64,000 nt of DNA from Nocardia vinacea (GCF_035920345.1 NZ_CP109149.1:7750001-7814000); one strand, 5' to 3'. Positions 35,107-46,043 are shown, numbered from the stretch's first letter. Notes: generated by a model not told the origin, from the letters alone. A program made the numbers and translations.

Positions 35107-37823
35107 CGAACATCCTCGGCTGCAAGGGGTTTCAACTTACCAGTGGCTCTTCCGTCACGTACCCCCCGCTGATACCGGTTCAATCCTGTGCGGATCGTTT
35201 CCGGGTCGCGGCGCGTGCTCGCCGCAGATTCCGTTGCCGCCGACCCCGACTCGGCCCCACCCGGCACCAACTGATTCCCTGGATCTCGTTTCGGTAGCCC
35301 GGACGTTGTCCTTTCCGTGATTGTCGGATCCGCTGCCCGCTCTGCCGCAGACCAGCCTTCATCCGCCGCCGAATGCCAATTCGTCAAAACCGGTAGCTCC
35401 CCCGTAGTCGGATCAGCCAACCACGCCGACATCATGCCGGCGAAAATCGGCGTTGCCGCTTCCCTCTCGGCGGGCTGCGTCGATCCGTTCGAAGCAGACC
35501 CGTTCGAAGCGGATTCGACGGTCTCCGCCGAATCCCCCTCTTCGGATTGGAAGAACGAGGTCGTCTTCACCACCCGCTCCTGCGGCCCGGTCGGGGGACC
35601 CGAATCGGCCACGCTAGCGGACTGCGGTGGCGCGCCGGCCGCCGCGGTGGTGCTCGGCGGCTTCGCAGCAGCCCCGCCCGCTTTGCGACGACCCTTTCGG
35701 TTGACTCCCGGAACCCGTTTCGGCAGACCATAACTGGTGATCACCGGCGGTGCCGCGGGCGTATCCACCGCAGGTTCCGCGGGCTTGGGCGCGGCCGACG
35801 GCGGCGCACCGATCCGACGTGCCGCGGGTTCTGCCTTGGCAACAGGAGTGACCGCCTTGGCCGTGGGTTCGGCAACACCCGCGCCCGCCTCGGCCGTCGA
35901 CTTGGTGCCGAGCGTGTCCCGATGCACCGGAATGACCGGCTTCAGCGTCGCCGGATCCTCCGCATCCTGCGACGGCACCTCGATCAAGGCGGGCGGAATG
36001 TGCAGGCTCGCGGTGATTCCCGGACTGAGCGCGCGATCGTGCGTCCGGCGCAGTCGAACCGTGATGCCGTGCCGCTCGGCGAGTTTGCCGACCACGAACA
36101 TGCCCATCTGCCGCGTCGTCGCGACGGTGACCACGGTCGGCGTCGCCAACCGCTCGTTGATCTCGTTCAGTTCGTTCGCTGTGATGCCGATGCCCTCGTC
36201 GATGACCTCGATGAGCAGGCCGCCCTCGGAGGTCCGGCTGTAGGCGAAGGTGACATCGCTGTCGGGCGGTGAGGCCCGCAGCGCGTTCTCCAGCATCTCC
36301 GCGATCAGATGCACCACATCGGTGGCCGCGATGCCCGCGACCCAACCGTCCGGTGTGGCACCGGATTTGACCCGCTGATAGTCCTCGACCTCGGAGACCG
36401 CGGCGCGCAGAATATCGCGCACCTGGACCGGTCCGGACCGATCGTGGCGCGACCGTGTTCCGGCCAGCACCAGCAGATTCGCGCTGTTGCGCCGCATGCG
36501 CGCGGCCAGGTGGTCGAGTCGGAAGAGGTGGCCGAGCCGCTCGGGATCCTTCTCCTCGAATTCGAGCGCCTCGATCATGCTGAGCTGGCGATCCACCAGC
36601 GTCTGGCTGCGCCGCGCCATGGTCTCGAACATGTCGTTGACCTGATCGCGCAGCAGTTGCTGCTGTGCGGCGAGTTTGAGTGCCTGGGTGTGCAAACCGT
36701 CGACGGTGCGGGCGATTTCGCCGATCTCCTCACCGGTGTGCACCGGCACCGGTTTCACCTCGATGTCCTCGAGTTGGGCGCCGCGCATGATCCGTTCGAC
36801 CTCGCTCGGGAGGTCCTTCTCGGCGAGTTCGCTGGCACCCGCCCGCAGCCTGCGTAGCGGCTGCAGCAGCGAGTGCGCGACCCACAGCGCGAGCGCGAGC
36901 GCCGCGATCACGGTCCCGAGCACCACCAGGGAGGCCTGCACGGCCGCGGATCGGGCCTCGGCGACCTTGTCATCGACATCGTGGATGACGCCCTGCACGA
37001 TCTCGCGCGACAATCCGGTGAAGACATCGCGGGATTCGATGGCCAGCCGCCGCAACTCCACCAGGTCGACGATGTGCGTGCGCATCGCGACCTCGATCAT
37101 GTCCTTGAGTACGGCGTTATTTGGTTGCACCACCCGATCGAGGTCGGGCTTGGCCGCGGGCATTACCCGTTCGATCGCATCGCCCATGGCCAGGATGCGT
37201 CCCTGCGCGGTATGGAAATTCTCAGCCTGAGACGGCTGTTGGATCGCCGTCATGGCCGCCATCAGCCAGTTGAAGCCCTCGACCTTAGCGGCCAGCACAT
37301 CGGAGAGCTGTGCCTTCGCGGCCACGACCGAGGCGATGCCGATCGGGGTGAGCAACTTGTCCACGGTGCCGATGGCATCGGTGACGATCGCGTTGTTGAG
37401 CTCGACAGCCTTCACCGGATCGCCGCCGCCCTTACCGCCGGAGCGGATGACCTCGCTGGTCGCTGTCATCTGCTTCAGCGCCCTGGCGACCGTCGCATCG
37501 ATGCCTTTGCGTTTCGCGCGCACCGTGGCTTCGGTAATAGCCGTTGACAATTCCACCAGGTCTTGGTCGGTGGTGGTGCCGTAGACCTGCCCGCCTGCGA
37601 CGGTCGAGGCCGCCGATTCGAGTGCGGTGATCGCCGGAATATCGGAGATGCGATCGGCCGCATTGTCGTATTCGGAGTAGTCACGGAAGAAGACCGTCAG
37701 GCGCAGACCGCCGAGCAGAATGGCCGCAGCCAGCGGAAGTGCAACGGCCGCGCCGACTTTCCAGCGGACTCGCCATTGCTCGAGATTCCGCCATCGAGTG
37801 TGCGCCAAGATTCCCTGCGCCAC
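35103..37823 (-). CDS. Conservon sensor histidine kinase (CvnA-like)
   Basis: 906 residues. TM1 (about 21-42, WKVGAAVALPLAAAILLGG), a nitrate-sensor-like extracellular helical domain, TM2 (about 300-323), HAMP, an atypical kinase core lacking a clear H box, and a GHKL ATPase with [18 protein letters not shown] (N box near 511) and DEGIGI. A Pro/Ala-rich tail of about 280 residues ends in a conserved module (TPIFAGMMSAWLADP ... GLPKRDPGNQLVPGG ... [16 protein letters not shown]) shared with the kinase at 57692. GTG 37823 was chosen; upstream reading enters a 34-bp repeat copy. Only the D gene follows. Confidence 0.88.
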   Translation of the reverse strand: MAQGILAHTRWRNLEQWRVRWKVGAAVALPLAAAILLGGLRLTVFFRDYSEYDNAADRISDIPAITALESAASTVAGGQVYGTTTDQDLVELSTAITEATVRAKRKGIDATVARALKQMTATSEVIRSGGKGGGDPVKAVELNNAIVTDAIGTVDKLLTPIGIASVVAAKAQLSDVLAAKVEGFNWLMAAMTAIQQPSQAENFHTAQGRILAMGDAIERVMPAAKPDLDRVVQPNNAVLKDMIEVAMRTHIVDLVELRRLAIESRDVFTGLSREIVQGVIHDVDDKVAEARSAAVQASLVVLGTVIAALALALWVAHSLLQPLRRLRAGASELAEKDLPSEVERIMRGAQLEDIEVKPVPVHTGEEIGEIARTVDGLHTQALKLAAQQQLLRDQVNDMFETMARRSQTLVDRQLSMIEALEFEEKDPERLGHLFRLDHLAARMRRNSANLLVLAGTRSRHDRSGPVQVRDILRAAVSEVEDYQRVKSGATPDGWVAGIAATDVVHLIAEMLENALRASPPDSDVTFAYSRTSEGGLLIEVIDEGIGITANELNEINERLATPTVVTVATTRQMGMFVVGKLAERHGITVRLRRTHDRALSPGITASLHIPPALIEVPSQDAEDPATLKPVIPVHRDTLGTKSTAEAGAGVAEPTAKAVTPVAKAEPAARRIGAPPSAAPKPAEPAVDTPAAPPVITSYGLPKRVPGVNRKGRRKAGGAAAKPPSTTAAAGAPPQSASVADSGPPTGPQERVVKTTSFFQSEEGDSAETVESASNGSASNGSTQPAEREAATPIFAGMMSAWLADPTTGELPVLTNWHSAADEGWSAAERAADPTITERTTSGLPKRDPGNQLVPGGAESGSAATESAASTRRDPETIRTGLNRYQRGVRDGRATGKLKPLAAEDVR

Positions 37824-37915
37824 CCTACATACCGCCTTCCGCTCGGATCGGGCCGATCCGGTCACCTCGCGCTGGCGAAATGCCCGGTGCACGGCCGCAA
37901 TCCGTCTCACCTTTG

Positions 37916-37948
37916 TTTTTTCGAGCGACCGGCAGGCGGTCGGCTGAC
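37916..37948. repeat. 34-bp hairpin repeat, single copy
   Basis: TTTTTCGAGCGACCGGCAGG followed by CGGTCGGCTGAC, aligned with the tandem units at 13632-13768. It lies about 95 bases upstream of the conservon kinase start. Confidence 0.65.
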
Positions 37949-38108
37949 ATCGGGACACCGGTCAGCATCGGTACCATACTGGCTTGCCGCCGAGGGTTGC
38001 GCGTTATTGGCGCGATCCCGGGGGCGTGCACGCCATACCGTAATAATTGCACCCCGCGGCTCACCGGCACGATGGCGTGCCGAACCCGACTACGGGCGGC
38101 AACGGTGC

Positions 38109-38981
38109 TCAGAGATGGACAAAGGTGAACCCCGCTGATCGCAGCGCGGGCAGCGCCGCCGTCATGCCTGCGGCCGTTCCGGAATTCGGCCGGTGCATAT
38201 GCGCCAGCGAGATCGCACCGGGTGCGGCGGCTTTCATCGCATTCTGGACCTGCGCCGCGCTCGCGGTGGCGCCGTAGTCGGCATTGATGCTGAAACCGAC
38301 CGGCCGCTCACCCAATTCGTTGACGATCGCGACCGCGACATCGTCATAGTGCGCGGTACCCGCGCGGAAGAACCGCGGCGGTTTACCGAGCAGGGTGGTG
38401 AGCCGTTCGTGATTGGCCCAGACCTCGTCGGCGGCCTCCTGCGGCGAGCCGGTGCCCGGGATTTCGTAGGCGGCCCGGCCGGTCACCGAGAGCGGCTTGT
38501 GTGCCACACCGTGATTGGCCAGCTCGAACAGCGGGTTGGCGGCCAATTGCGCGGCACGACCGGGATTCGCATCGATCCAGCGTTTGTTGAGGAAGAGTGT
38601 GGCCGGAATCTGCTGGGAGATGAGCAGATTCAGCAATGTCTCATCGATATCGTTATTTCCGGGCCCGCCGCACGCGTCGAAGGTGACCGCCATTTGTTTG
38701 CCGGTCGCCGCGAAAGTGCTTGTGATGCCGTCCATCTTCATGCCCCACAGCGTCGGCTGCGCACCCGCGTGCCGGGCGGCCGCCGCCGCTGGGGAGTTGG
38801 CCGCGGGCGCCTGCTGCAACGGGGATCTCGGAATGGCCTGCACGTCAACGGCGTTCGCGGCGGTCGTCGTTCTCGATTGCGCGGCAGTCGTTTTGCCCTT
38901 GTCGGTACTGCAACCAGCGACGAAAGCCGCAGTCGCGGCACCGAATCCGATCAGCCGCCGCCGCGACACATTCCTATCCAT
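38109..38981 (-). CDS. Polysaccharide deacetylase family lipoprotein
   Basis: 290 residues. The N-terminus RNVSRRRLIGFGAATAAFVAGC combines a twin-arginine pattern with a lipobox (VAGC), so it is probably exported and lipid-anchored. The catalytic NodB-like domain starts near residue 95: VTFDACGGPGN (catalytic/metal Asp), LANHGVAHKPLS (metal His motif), FFRAGTAHYDD, and the terminal AHMHRPNSGTAAG. It would deacetylate or hydrolyse an amide in cell-wall or extracellular glycan. The Ala/Thr-rich linker (about 25-75) is disordered. The downstream 700 bases hold the 138-bp array. Confidence 0.9.
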   Translation of the reverse strand: MDRNVSRRRLIGFGAATAAFVAGCSTDKGKTTAAQSRTTTAANAVDVQAIPRSPLQQAPAANSPAAAAARHAGAQPTLWGMKMDGITSTFAATGKQMAVTFDACGGPGNNDIDETLLNLLISQQIPATLFLNKRWIDANPGRAAQLAANPLFELANHGVAHKPLSVTGRAAYEIPGTGSPQEAADEVWANHERLTTLLGKPPRFFRAGTAHYDDVAVAIVNELGERPVGFSINADYGATASAAQVQNAMKAAAPGAISLAHMHRPNSGTAAGMTAALPALRSAGFTFVHL

Positions 38982-39113
38982 CCAGCATTCCCCGTTAACT
39001 CTTTCTCCACAAGCGTCCCCCGGATGCTACGCGGTGTTATTGGCCGCGCGGGCGCGGCGTGTTCGCGGCCCCTGGTGTCTCGCGTCCGAGCCGTCGAGAC
39101 TCGCGACTTCGTC

Positions 39114-39605
39114 GCATGCGCTTCGACGGCTCGGACGCGAGACGGGCCGCGAACGGTCGCTCGTAAGACTCGCTCCGTTGTGGTCACTGATGGCAGGTCG
39201 TTCAGCACCCAATGCACACGCGCCCGATGGTCGAGCCCCGCGCGTGCGGCGCATGCGCTTCGACGGCCCGGACGTGAGACGGGCCGCGAACGGGTCGCTT
39301 GTAAGACTCGCTCCGTGGTGGTCGCTGATGGCGGATCGTTCAGCACCCAATGCACACGCGTCGGATGGTCGAGTCACGCGCCTGCGGCGTATGCGCTTCG
39401 ACAACTCGGACGCGAGACGGGCCGCGAACGGGTCGCTTGTAAGACTCGCTCCGTGGTGGTCGCTGATGGCGGATCGTTCAGCACCCAATGCACACGCGTC
39501 GGATGGTCGAGTCACGCGCCTGCGGCGTATGCGCTTCGACAACTCGGACGCGAGACGGGCCGCGAACGGGTCGCTCGTAAGACTCGCTCCGCAGTGGTCG
39601 ATTGT
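39114..39605. repeat. 138-bp tandem repeat array (three units plus a partial)
   Basis: Units begin at 39114, 39251, 39389 and 39527 (spacing 137, 138, 138). Units 2 and 3 are nearly identical; unit 1 is more diverged and the last is cut near 39605. Just before, 39076-39143 forms a large inverted repeat (GTCTCGCGTCCGAGCCGTCG and its complement). 138 is a multiple of three, so several frames remain open across the array; I take these as by-products rather than genes. It lies between the deacetylase and citA. Confidence 0.9.
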
Positions 39606-39692
39606 CGGGCGATGTCGCTGCAATAGCCGGTCACTGTGGCGGGCAACGGATCCCACCACGGTGACCGGCGACTGGCCGAGCAACTCGTGGGC

Positions 39693-40841
39693 TTACACGT
39701 GCGCGATGGCGGACCAGCCTGCGACGTCCTGCGGCCGGCGCGGGCCGGGGCCGATGTAGATGGCGGCCGGGCGGACCAGCTTGCCCAACTGCTTCTGCTC
39801 CAGGATGTGGGCACACCAACCGGCGGTGCGGCCACAGGTGAACATCGCGGGCATCATGTGCGCAGGTACCTCGGCGAAGTCCAGGATGACCGCCGCCCAG
39901 AATTCCACATTGGTCTCGATGGCGCGGTCCGGACGACGCTCGCGCAGTTCGGCGAGCGCGGCCTGCTCCAGCGCGGCGGCGACCTCGAAACGCGGGGCGT
40001 TCAGGCGCTGCGCGGTGGCGCGCAGTACGCGGGCACGCGGATCCTCGGCCCGGTACACCCGGTGGCCGAAGCCCATCAGCTTTTCCTTGCGGTCCAGGAT
40101 GCCCTTGACCAAAGCGCGTGCGTCACCGGACTTTTCGACGGCCTCGATCATCGGCAGCACGCGCGCGGGTGCGCCGCCGTGCAGCGGACCCGACATCGCG
40201 CCGATCGCACCGGACAGCGCCGCGGCGACATCGGCGCCGGTCGAGGCGATGACTCGCGCGGTGAAGGTGGAGGCGTTCATGCCGTGCTCGGCCGCGGAAA
40301 CCCAGTAGGCGTCGATGGCCTCGGTGTGCCGCGGATCCGGGTCGCCCTTCCAACGGGTCATGAACCGTTCGGTCACCGTGGTGCACTCGTCGATCTTCTT
40401 CTGCGGCACCGCGGGCTGGTAGATGCCGCGCGCGGACTGCGCGACATAGGAGAGCGCCATCACCGAGGCGCGCGCCAGATTCTCCCGCGCGGTCTCGTCG
40501 TCGATATCCAGCAGCGGCTGGTAGCCCCAGATCGGGGCGAGCATGGCCAGTCCGGCCTGCACGTCGACGCGCACGTCACCGGTGTGCACCGGCAGCGGGA
40601 ACGGCTCCGCGGGCGGAAGGCCGCGACCGAATTCGCCGTCCACCAGTAGTGCCCATACGTCGCCGAAGGTCACCTGCGAGCCGACCAGGTCCTGGATATC
40701 GACGCCGCGGTAGCGCAGAGCGCCGCCGTCCTTATCGGGTTCGGCGATATCGGTGGTGAATGCCACCACGCCTTCCAAGCCACTGACGAAATCAGGGGGT
40801 ACGGCGGTCTGCCCACTGGGCACCGCATGGCTGGTAGTCAT
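39693..40841 (-). CDS. citA: Citrate synthase 2 (CitA type)
   Basis: 382-residue citrate synthase-like enzyme condensing acyl-CoA with oxaloacetate. Catalytic His in AEHGMNASTF and His/Arg in MGFGHRVYRAEDPRA are present, and the Asp/Glu region is TNVEFWAAVILDF. It corresponds to Rv0889c in position. The window also has gltA2, so two citrate synthase paralogues coexist; CitA-type enzymes may prefer other acyl-CoAs (for example in the methylcitrate cycle), which is not decidable here. ATG 40841 is clear. It is divergent from pdxH with a 34-bp repeat copy between. Confidence 0.94.
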   Translation of the reverse strand: MTTSHAVPSGQTAVPPDFVSGLEGVVAFTTDIAEPDKDGGALRYRGVDIQDLVGSQVTFGDVWALLVDGEFGRGLPPAEPFPLPVHTGDVRVDVQAGLAMLAPIWGYQPLLDIDDETARENLARASVMALSYVAQSARGIYQPAVPQKKIDECTTVTERFMTRWKGDPDPRHTEAIDAYWVSAAEHGMNASTFTARVIASTGADVAAALSGAIGAMSGPLHGGAPARVLPMIEAVEKSGDARALVKGILDRKEKLMGFGHRVYRAEDPRARVLRATAQRLNAPRFEVAAALEQAALAELRERRPDRAIETNVEFWAAVILDFAEVPAHMMPAMFTCGRTAGWCAHILEQKQLGKLVRPAAIYIGPGPRRPQDVAGWSAIAHV

Positions 40842-40875
40842 TCTGTGACTCTCCTTGCACTTCGGTTCGTTCCTT

Positions 40876-40904
40876 GGCGACTGCTTGCAGGTCGCTGGAA
40901 AAGG
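40876..40904. repeat. 34-bp hairpin repeat, single copy (inverse orientation)
   Basis: GCGACTGCTTGCAGGTCGC followed by TGGAAAAGG is the reverse complement of the 13632-13768 unit core. It lies in the citA-pdxH divergent promoter region. Confidence 0.7.
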
Positions 40905-40995
40905 CCTGTTCTCGTCGATGAGGGGTGTGGCTCGCCGAGCACATGCCGATCAACAAAACCTTAGCTCCCTGCTACCGCGGAGTAACGTCTGGCCC

Positions 40996-41736
40996 ATGCG
41001 TGACCTGGACAATTCATCTCTCGGTCAGGAAATGGCCGCAAATGATCGGGTTCTTTTCCCGGCGACCGATTTGGCCGCCATGCGAGTCGACTACGGCGGC
41101 ATGCCGTTCGGCAGCGGTGAGGACACCGATCTGGACGAAACCTGGCTGGCAGGCGGCTGGGAGCCGCTGCTCCGGCACTGGGTAGAACAGGCCACCGCGG
41201 TCGGCATTCCCGAGCCCAATGCCATGGTGGTCGCCACCGTCGCACTCACCGATGTCGGGCCGCGTCCAGTCGCACGGACGGTGCTGTGTAAAGGCCTCTC
41301 TCCGGAAGGTGTGACCTTTTACACGAATTACGACTCGGCCAAGGGCAACCAATTGGCCGGCGTTCCATTCGCAGCCGCTACCTTCGTCTGGCCCGCGCTG
41401 GGTCGACAGGTTCACGTGCGTGGGCCGGTCGAGCTGGTCTCCGCCGAGACGACCGCGGTCTACTGGCGCTCCCGGCCACGCGATTCGCAGCTGGGTGCCT
41501 GGGCCTCGCGCCAGTCCCGGCCGATCGCCTCGCGCGCGGAACTCGATCGCACCCTGGCCGAGACCACCGCACGCTTCGCCGACATCGACGAGATCCCGGT
41601 GCCGCCGCACTGGGGCGGCTATCTGATCCGCCCCGACGAGGTGGAGTTCTGGCAGGGCCGCCGGGGTCGGTTGCACAACCGGATCCGGGTGCGTATCAGC
41701 GGCGACACCATGACGGTCGACCGACTACAACCCTAG
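40996..41736 (+). CDS. pdxH: Pyridoxamine 5'-phosphate oxidase
   Basis: 246-residue FMN-dependent oxidase producing pyridoxal 5'-phosphate. Recognisable: [46 protein letters not shown], the [20 protein letters not shown] signature and [14 protein letters not shown] at the C-terminus. The N-terminal 35 residues are variable in the family. ATG 40996 ([10 protein letters not shown]) was chosen as the first with a sensible N-terminus. The gene is divergent from citA. Confidence 0.95.
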   Translation: MRDLDNSSLGQEMAANDRVLFPATDLAAMRVDYGGMPFGSGEDTDLDETWLAGGWEPLLRHWVEQATAVGIPEPNAMVVATVALTDVGPRPVARTVLCKGLSPEGVTFYTNYDSAKGNQLAGVPFAAATFVWPALGRQVHVRGPVELVSAETTAVYWRSRPRDSQLGAWASRQSRPIASRAELDRTLAETTARFADIDEIPVPPHWGGYLIRPDEVEFWQGRRGRLHNRIRVRISGDTMTVDRLQP

Positions 41737-41844
41737 AAAGCCCACCCGTCACCCGACCACCACCCTCATCGAATCGCTCGGCGGTGTTGATCGTCGATCC
41801 CCCAACATTGTTGGGCTATTGACCGACTCATTACGCTGCGGTCG

Positions 41845-43146
41845 GTGAAACTGCTCGCCGACACCACCCCGCTGCGCTATCCCGATTTCCGACGGTTGTG
41901 GACCAGCAACATCGTCACTGTCGTCGGTTCGCAGTTGGCCGTGGTGGCCGTCCCGCAGCAGATATTCGAGATCACCGGCAGCTCCGGCTATGTCGGCCTG
42001 GCCGGTCTGTTCGGCCTGGTCCCACTGATCGTGTTCGGTCTGTGGGGCGGTGCGCTGGCCGATGTGATGGACCGGCGCAAGCTCATGCTCATCACCAACT
42101 GCGGTACCGGCGTGACCGCCGTCGCCTTCTGGGTGCAGGCCGCGGTCGGACTCGACAACGTCTGGATCGTGCTCGGACTTTTCGCCGTGCAGCAGGCGCT
42201 CTTCGCGGTGAATCAGCCGACCCGCAGTGCCGCCATCCCGCGGTTGCTGCCCACTGAACATCTCGCGGCGGCCAGTGCGCTCAGCATGACCGTGCAGCAG
42301 ACCGGTGCCATTGCCGGGCCGGTGCTCGCAGGTGTACTGATTCCCGTCGTCGGCCTGTCCACCCTGTATCTGATCGACGCGATCGCGCTGCTCGCCACCA
42401 TCTGGGCGGTGTGGCGGCTGCCCGCCATCCCACCGACCGGGACCGCGCGCAAGGCCGGATTCCGCACCGTCCTGGACGGTTTCGCCTATCTGGCGACGCA
42501 GCGCATCCTGCTCGCCTCCTTCGTAGTCGACGTGATCGCCATGGTGTTCGGCATGCCGCGCGCGCTATACCCGCAGATCGCGCACGAGACCTTCGGTGAT
42601 CCGGCCGGCGGCGGCGTCGCGCTCGGCTTGCTGTTCGCTTCCATCTCGGTCGGCGCGGTGCTCGGCGGAGTCTTCTCCGGCTGGATCTCGCACGTGCGAC
42701 GCCAGGGTCTCGCGGTGGTGGTCTGCATCGCGCTCTGGGGAGTGGCCATGGTCGGCTTCGGCATCGCCGTCGGCTGGACCGGTCACGGCCTCGGCCTCGG
42801 GCCGGGGCTGTGGATCGCTTTGGCCTGCTCGGCCTTCGGCGGCGCGGTCGATATGGTTTCCGCCGCGCTGCGCATCGCCATGCTGCAGGCGGTCACCACC
42901 GACGAGATGCGCGGCCGCTTGCAAGGAGTGTTCATCGTGATCGTCGCGGGTGGCCCGCGCATCGGTGATGTTGCCCACGGTTTTGCTGCGGCGAGCCTGG
43001 GTACCGCGGTTGCCGCGGCGGGCGGCGGCGTGCTGGTCGTTATCGGGGTGTCGCTGGCTGCGCTCGTGTTCCCGGCCTTCATGCGCTATCGCGTCGCCAG
43101 GACGCACTCGGTGCCGGTGTCGGACAGCGCGACAAACCTCACCTGA
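41845..43146 (+). CDS. MFS exporter, EntS-like family
   Basis: 433 residues with about twelve helices. Conserved features: FRRLWTSNIVTVVGSQLAVV at the N-terminus, the loop GGALADVMDRRKLML (motif A), QQALFAVNQPTRSAAIPRLLP and VTTDEMRGRLQGVF. This combination is typical of the MFS_3 (enterobactin exporter EntS-like) group used for siderophore or drug efflux. No siderophore genes are adjacent, so the substrate is open. GTG 41845 start. The downstream gene is gltA2, about 140 bases away, probably separate. Confidence 0.9.
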   Translation: MKLLADTTPLRYPDFRRLWTSNIVTVVGSQLAVVAVPQQIFEITGSSGYVGLAGLFGLVPLIVFGLWGGALADVMDRRKLMLITNCGTGVTAVAFWVQAAVGLDNVWIVLGLFAVQQALFAVNQPTRSAAIPRLLPTEHLAAASALSMTVQQTGAIAGPVLAGVLIPVVGLSTLYLIDAIALLATIWAVWRLPAIPPTGTARKAGFRTVLDGFAYLATQRILLASFVVDVIAMVFGMPRALYPQIAHETFGDPAGGGVALGLLFASISVGAVLGGVFSGWISHVRRQGLAVVVCIALWGVAMVGFGIAVGWTGHGLGLGPGLWIALACSAFGGAVDMVSAALRIAMLQAVTTDEMRGRLQGVFIVIVAGGPRIGDVAHGFAAASLGTAVAAAGGGVLVVIGVSLAALVFPAFMRYRVARTHSVPVSDSATNLT

Positions 43147-43284
43147 CGGGAAGTTGTTTGTGAGGTCGACCGGTGGGCACCCTCGTTCTCGGGCCGTGCG
43201 AGCAACGACTAGCGTCTAGGTGAGTGCACCGCCGTGCCGACCGCACCCCGATGCCGACGGTCCTAGCCTGAGAGGGATCCTTCC

Positions 43285-44589
<1,305 letters not shown>

Positions 44590-44631
44590 TTTCTGTCCGC
44601 AACATCATCACCTATCAGAGGGGATAGCCGA

Positions 44632-44991
44632 ATGACCAAGCCGGAGATCGAATTCCAGGCGGGCCCAGCGCCCACCGAGCTGGTTATCAAGGACATCGTC
44701 GAGGGCGAGGGCGCCGAGGCCGTGCCCGGCGGCACCGTCGAGGTGCACTATGTCGGCGTGGAATTCGAATCCGGCGAGGAGTTCGACTCGTCCTGGAACC
44801 GTGGCGAAGCCATCAGCTTCCCGCTGCGCGGCCTGATCCAGGGCTGGCAGGACGGCATCCCCGGCATGAAGGTCGGCGGCCGCCGCCAACTGACCATCCC
44901 GCCGCATCTCGCCTATGGCCCCGCCGGCTCCGGCCACAAGCTTTCCGGCAAGACCCTGGTCTTCGTGATCGATCTGCTCAACGCCAACTGA
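44632..44991 (+). CDS. FKBP-type peptidyl-prolyl isomerase
   Basis: 119 residues, a single FKBP domain accelerating proline isomerisation in folding. Features: VEVHYVGVEFESGEEFDSSW, FPLRGLIQGWQDGIPGMKVG and PPHLAYGPAG followed by LVFVIDLL. No signal peptide, so it is cytoplasmic. The ribosome-binding site GAGGGGAT is close to ATG 44632. A perfect terminator follows 13 bases after the stop. Confidence 0.96.
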   Translation: MTKPEIEFQAGPAPTELVIKDIVEGEGAEAVPGGTVEVHYVGVEFESGEEFDSSWNRGEAISFPLRGLIQGWQDGIPGMKVGGRRQLTIPPHLAYGPAGSGHKLSGKTLVFVIDLLNAN

Positions 44992-45004
44992 GCTGAAAAC
45001 CCAA

Positions 45005-45047
45005 CTGCGGCCCGTGCTTCCACTCCGGTGGGTGGCACGGGCCGCAG
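45005..45047 (+). terminator. Terminator after the FKBP gene
   Basis: CTGCGGCCCGTGC (45005-45017) pairs perfectly with GCACGGGCCGCAG (45035-45047), followed by TCGTTCCCTTCT. Confidence 0.85.
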
Positions 45048-45138
45048 TCGTTCCCTTCTCTCACGAGGGCTCGGACGCCGGGTCCGCGGCGGGGGTCTCC
45101 TCGCGCCCTTCGCGCAGACCACTCGTCTCGAACACGAA

Positions 45139-45197
45139 AACCGGTCCGGGAGTGCGGATGACGGCTGCTGCCACCGTCACGCATTCCCGGACCGGTT
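45139..45197 (-). terminator. Long hairpin downstream of the LprG-like gene
   Basis: AACCGGTCCGGGA (45139-45151) with TCCCGGACCGGTT (45185-45197), perfect 13 bp, extended by a near-matching GTGCG/CGCAT pair. It lies 16 bases beyond the lipoprotein stop on the minus strand. Confidence 0.7.
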
Positions 45198-45212
45198 CGC
45201 GGTATCTGTGTC

Positions 45213-46043
45213 CTACTTCGGCGGTGCGGTGACCTTGACCGGCTTACCCCATGCCGACAGGGTCACCTTGATGGTGCCCGGATCCCGTTTCACGACAGCC
45301 TGAACCAGGTTCGGGCCGTTGCCGGGGGAGGCGGCGGTGGACGGCAGGGCCGATGCCGAACCCGACGGCGGCGCGACATCCGCGATCCACAGGGTGATCG
45401 GGAACGTGCCGGCCGGGTCACCCGACTTGGGCACGATGGGGTCGATGACCGTGGAGTCGATGGTTCCGGTCAGCTTCACGGTGTCGGTGCCGTCGATCTT
45501 CTCCCGGCCCTCCACCTTCGGGTTCTTCACCTGGGCGATGAGGTTGGCCAGACCCTTGTCCTTGTCGAGGATGACGCCCGGGTCGTAGATCTGTTCCGCC
45601 GGACCGATTTTGGCGTAGGCGGAGGAGCTGCCGGTCTGCGCGTACATTTCCTTGTCGACGACCAGGAACTTGGCCTGGATGAAGTCGGCCTCGGGCTTGG
45701 TACGGACCTTTGCCTCGCCGATCGCCTGACCGGCGCCCTGCGGCTGGTTGGTCACATCGGCCGAGACGCTCTCGACCGGAAGGGTGGTGAGGTTGTCCAC
45801 CTTCAGATTCAGGTGTACGGCCTGCAGGGTCTGGGTGGTCCTGGCGGACTCCTGCACGATCTGCGCGGCATCGGGCAACTGCCCCGAGGGCGGCGCGGAC
45901 GAGGTGGTCTTGGAGTCGGAGCTGGAGTCGCAGCCTGTCACCAGTGCAGCGAACATCGACGCCGCGACCACGGCGGGCACGAGACCCGGTCGGCGAAGAC
46001 GGATTCGGTGCGAGGTGCGTGCTCGCGCTGTCAGATCACTCAA
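45213..46043 (-). CDS. LprG/LppX-family lipoprotein
   Basis: 276 residues. A basic N-terminus and hydrophobic stretch end in a lipobox (ASMFAALVTGCDSS). The mature domain (about 55-270) has the LprG/LppX pattern: IVQESARTTQTLQAVHLNLK, DFIQAKFLVVDKEMYAQ, DPGVILDKDKGLANLIAQVK and GTDTVKLTGTI. These proteins form a hydrophobic half-barrel that carries triacylated glycolipids across the periplasm to the mycomembrane. In mycobacteria lprG sits with the P55 exporter; no such gene follows here. Confidence 0.88.
   Translation of the reverse strand: MSDLTARARTSHRIRLRRPGLVPAVVAASMFAALVTGCDSSSDSKTTSSAPPSGQLPDAAQIVQESARTTQTLQAVHLNLKVDNLTTLPVESVSADVTNQPQGAGQAIGEAKVRTKPEADFIQAKFLVVDKEMYAQTGSSSAYAKIGPAEQIYDPGVILDKDKGLANLIAQVKNPKVEGREKIDGTDTVKLTGTIDSTVIDPIVPKSGDPAGTFPITLWIADVAPPSGSASALPSTAASPGNGPNLVQAVVKRDPGTIKVTLSAWGKPVKVTAPPK

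Noticed and set aside
39027-39683. 218-codon minus-strand frame through the 138-bp array, reading as 46-residue repeats
   Set aside because: The repeats keep several frames open on both strands because 138 is a multiple of three. The peptide is Arg/Ser/Ala-rich, no start signal is clear, and no family is recognised. Treated as a DNA repeat.
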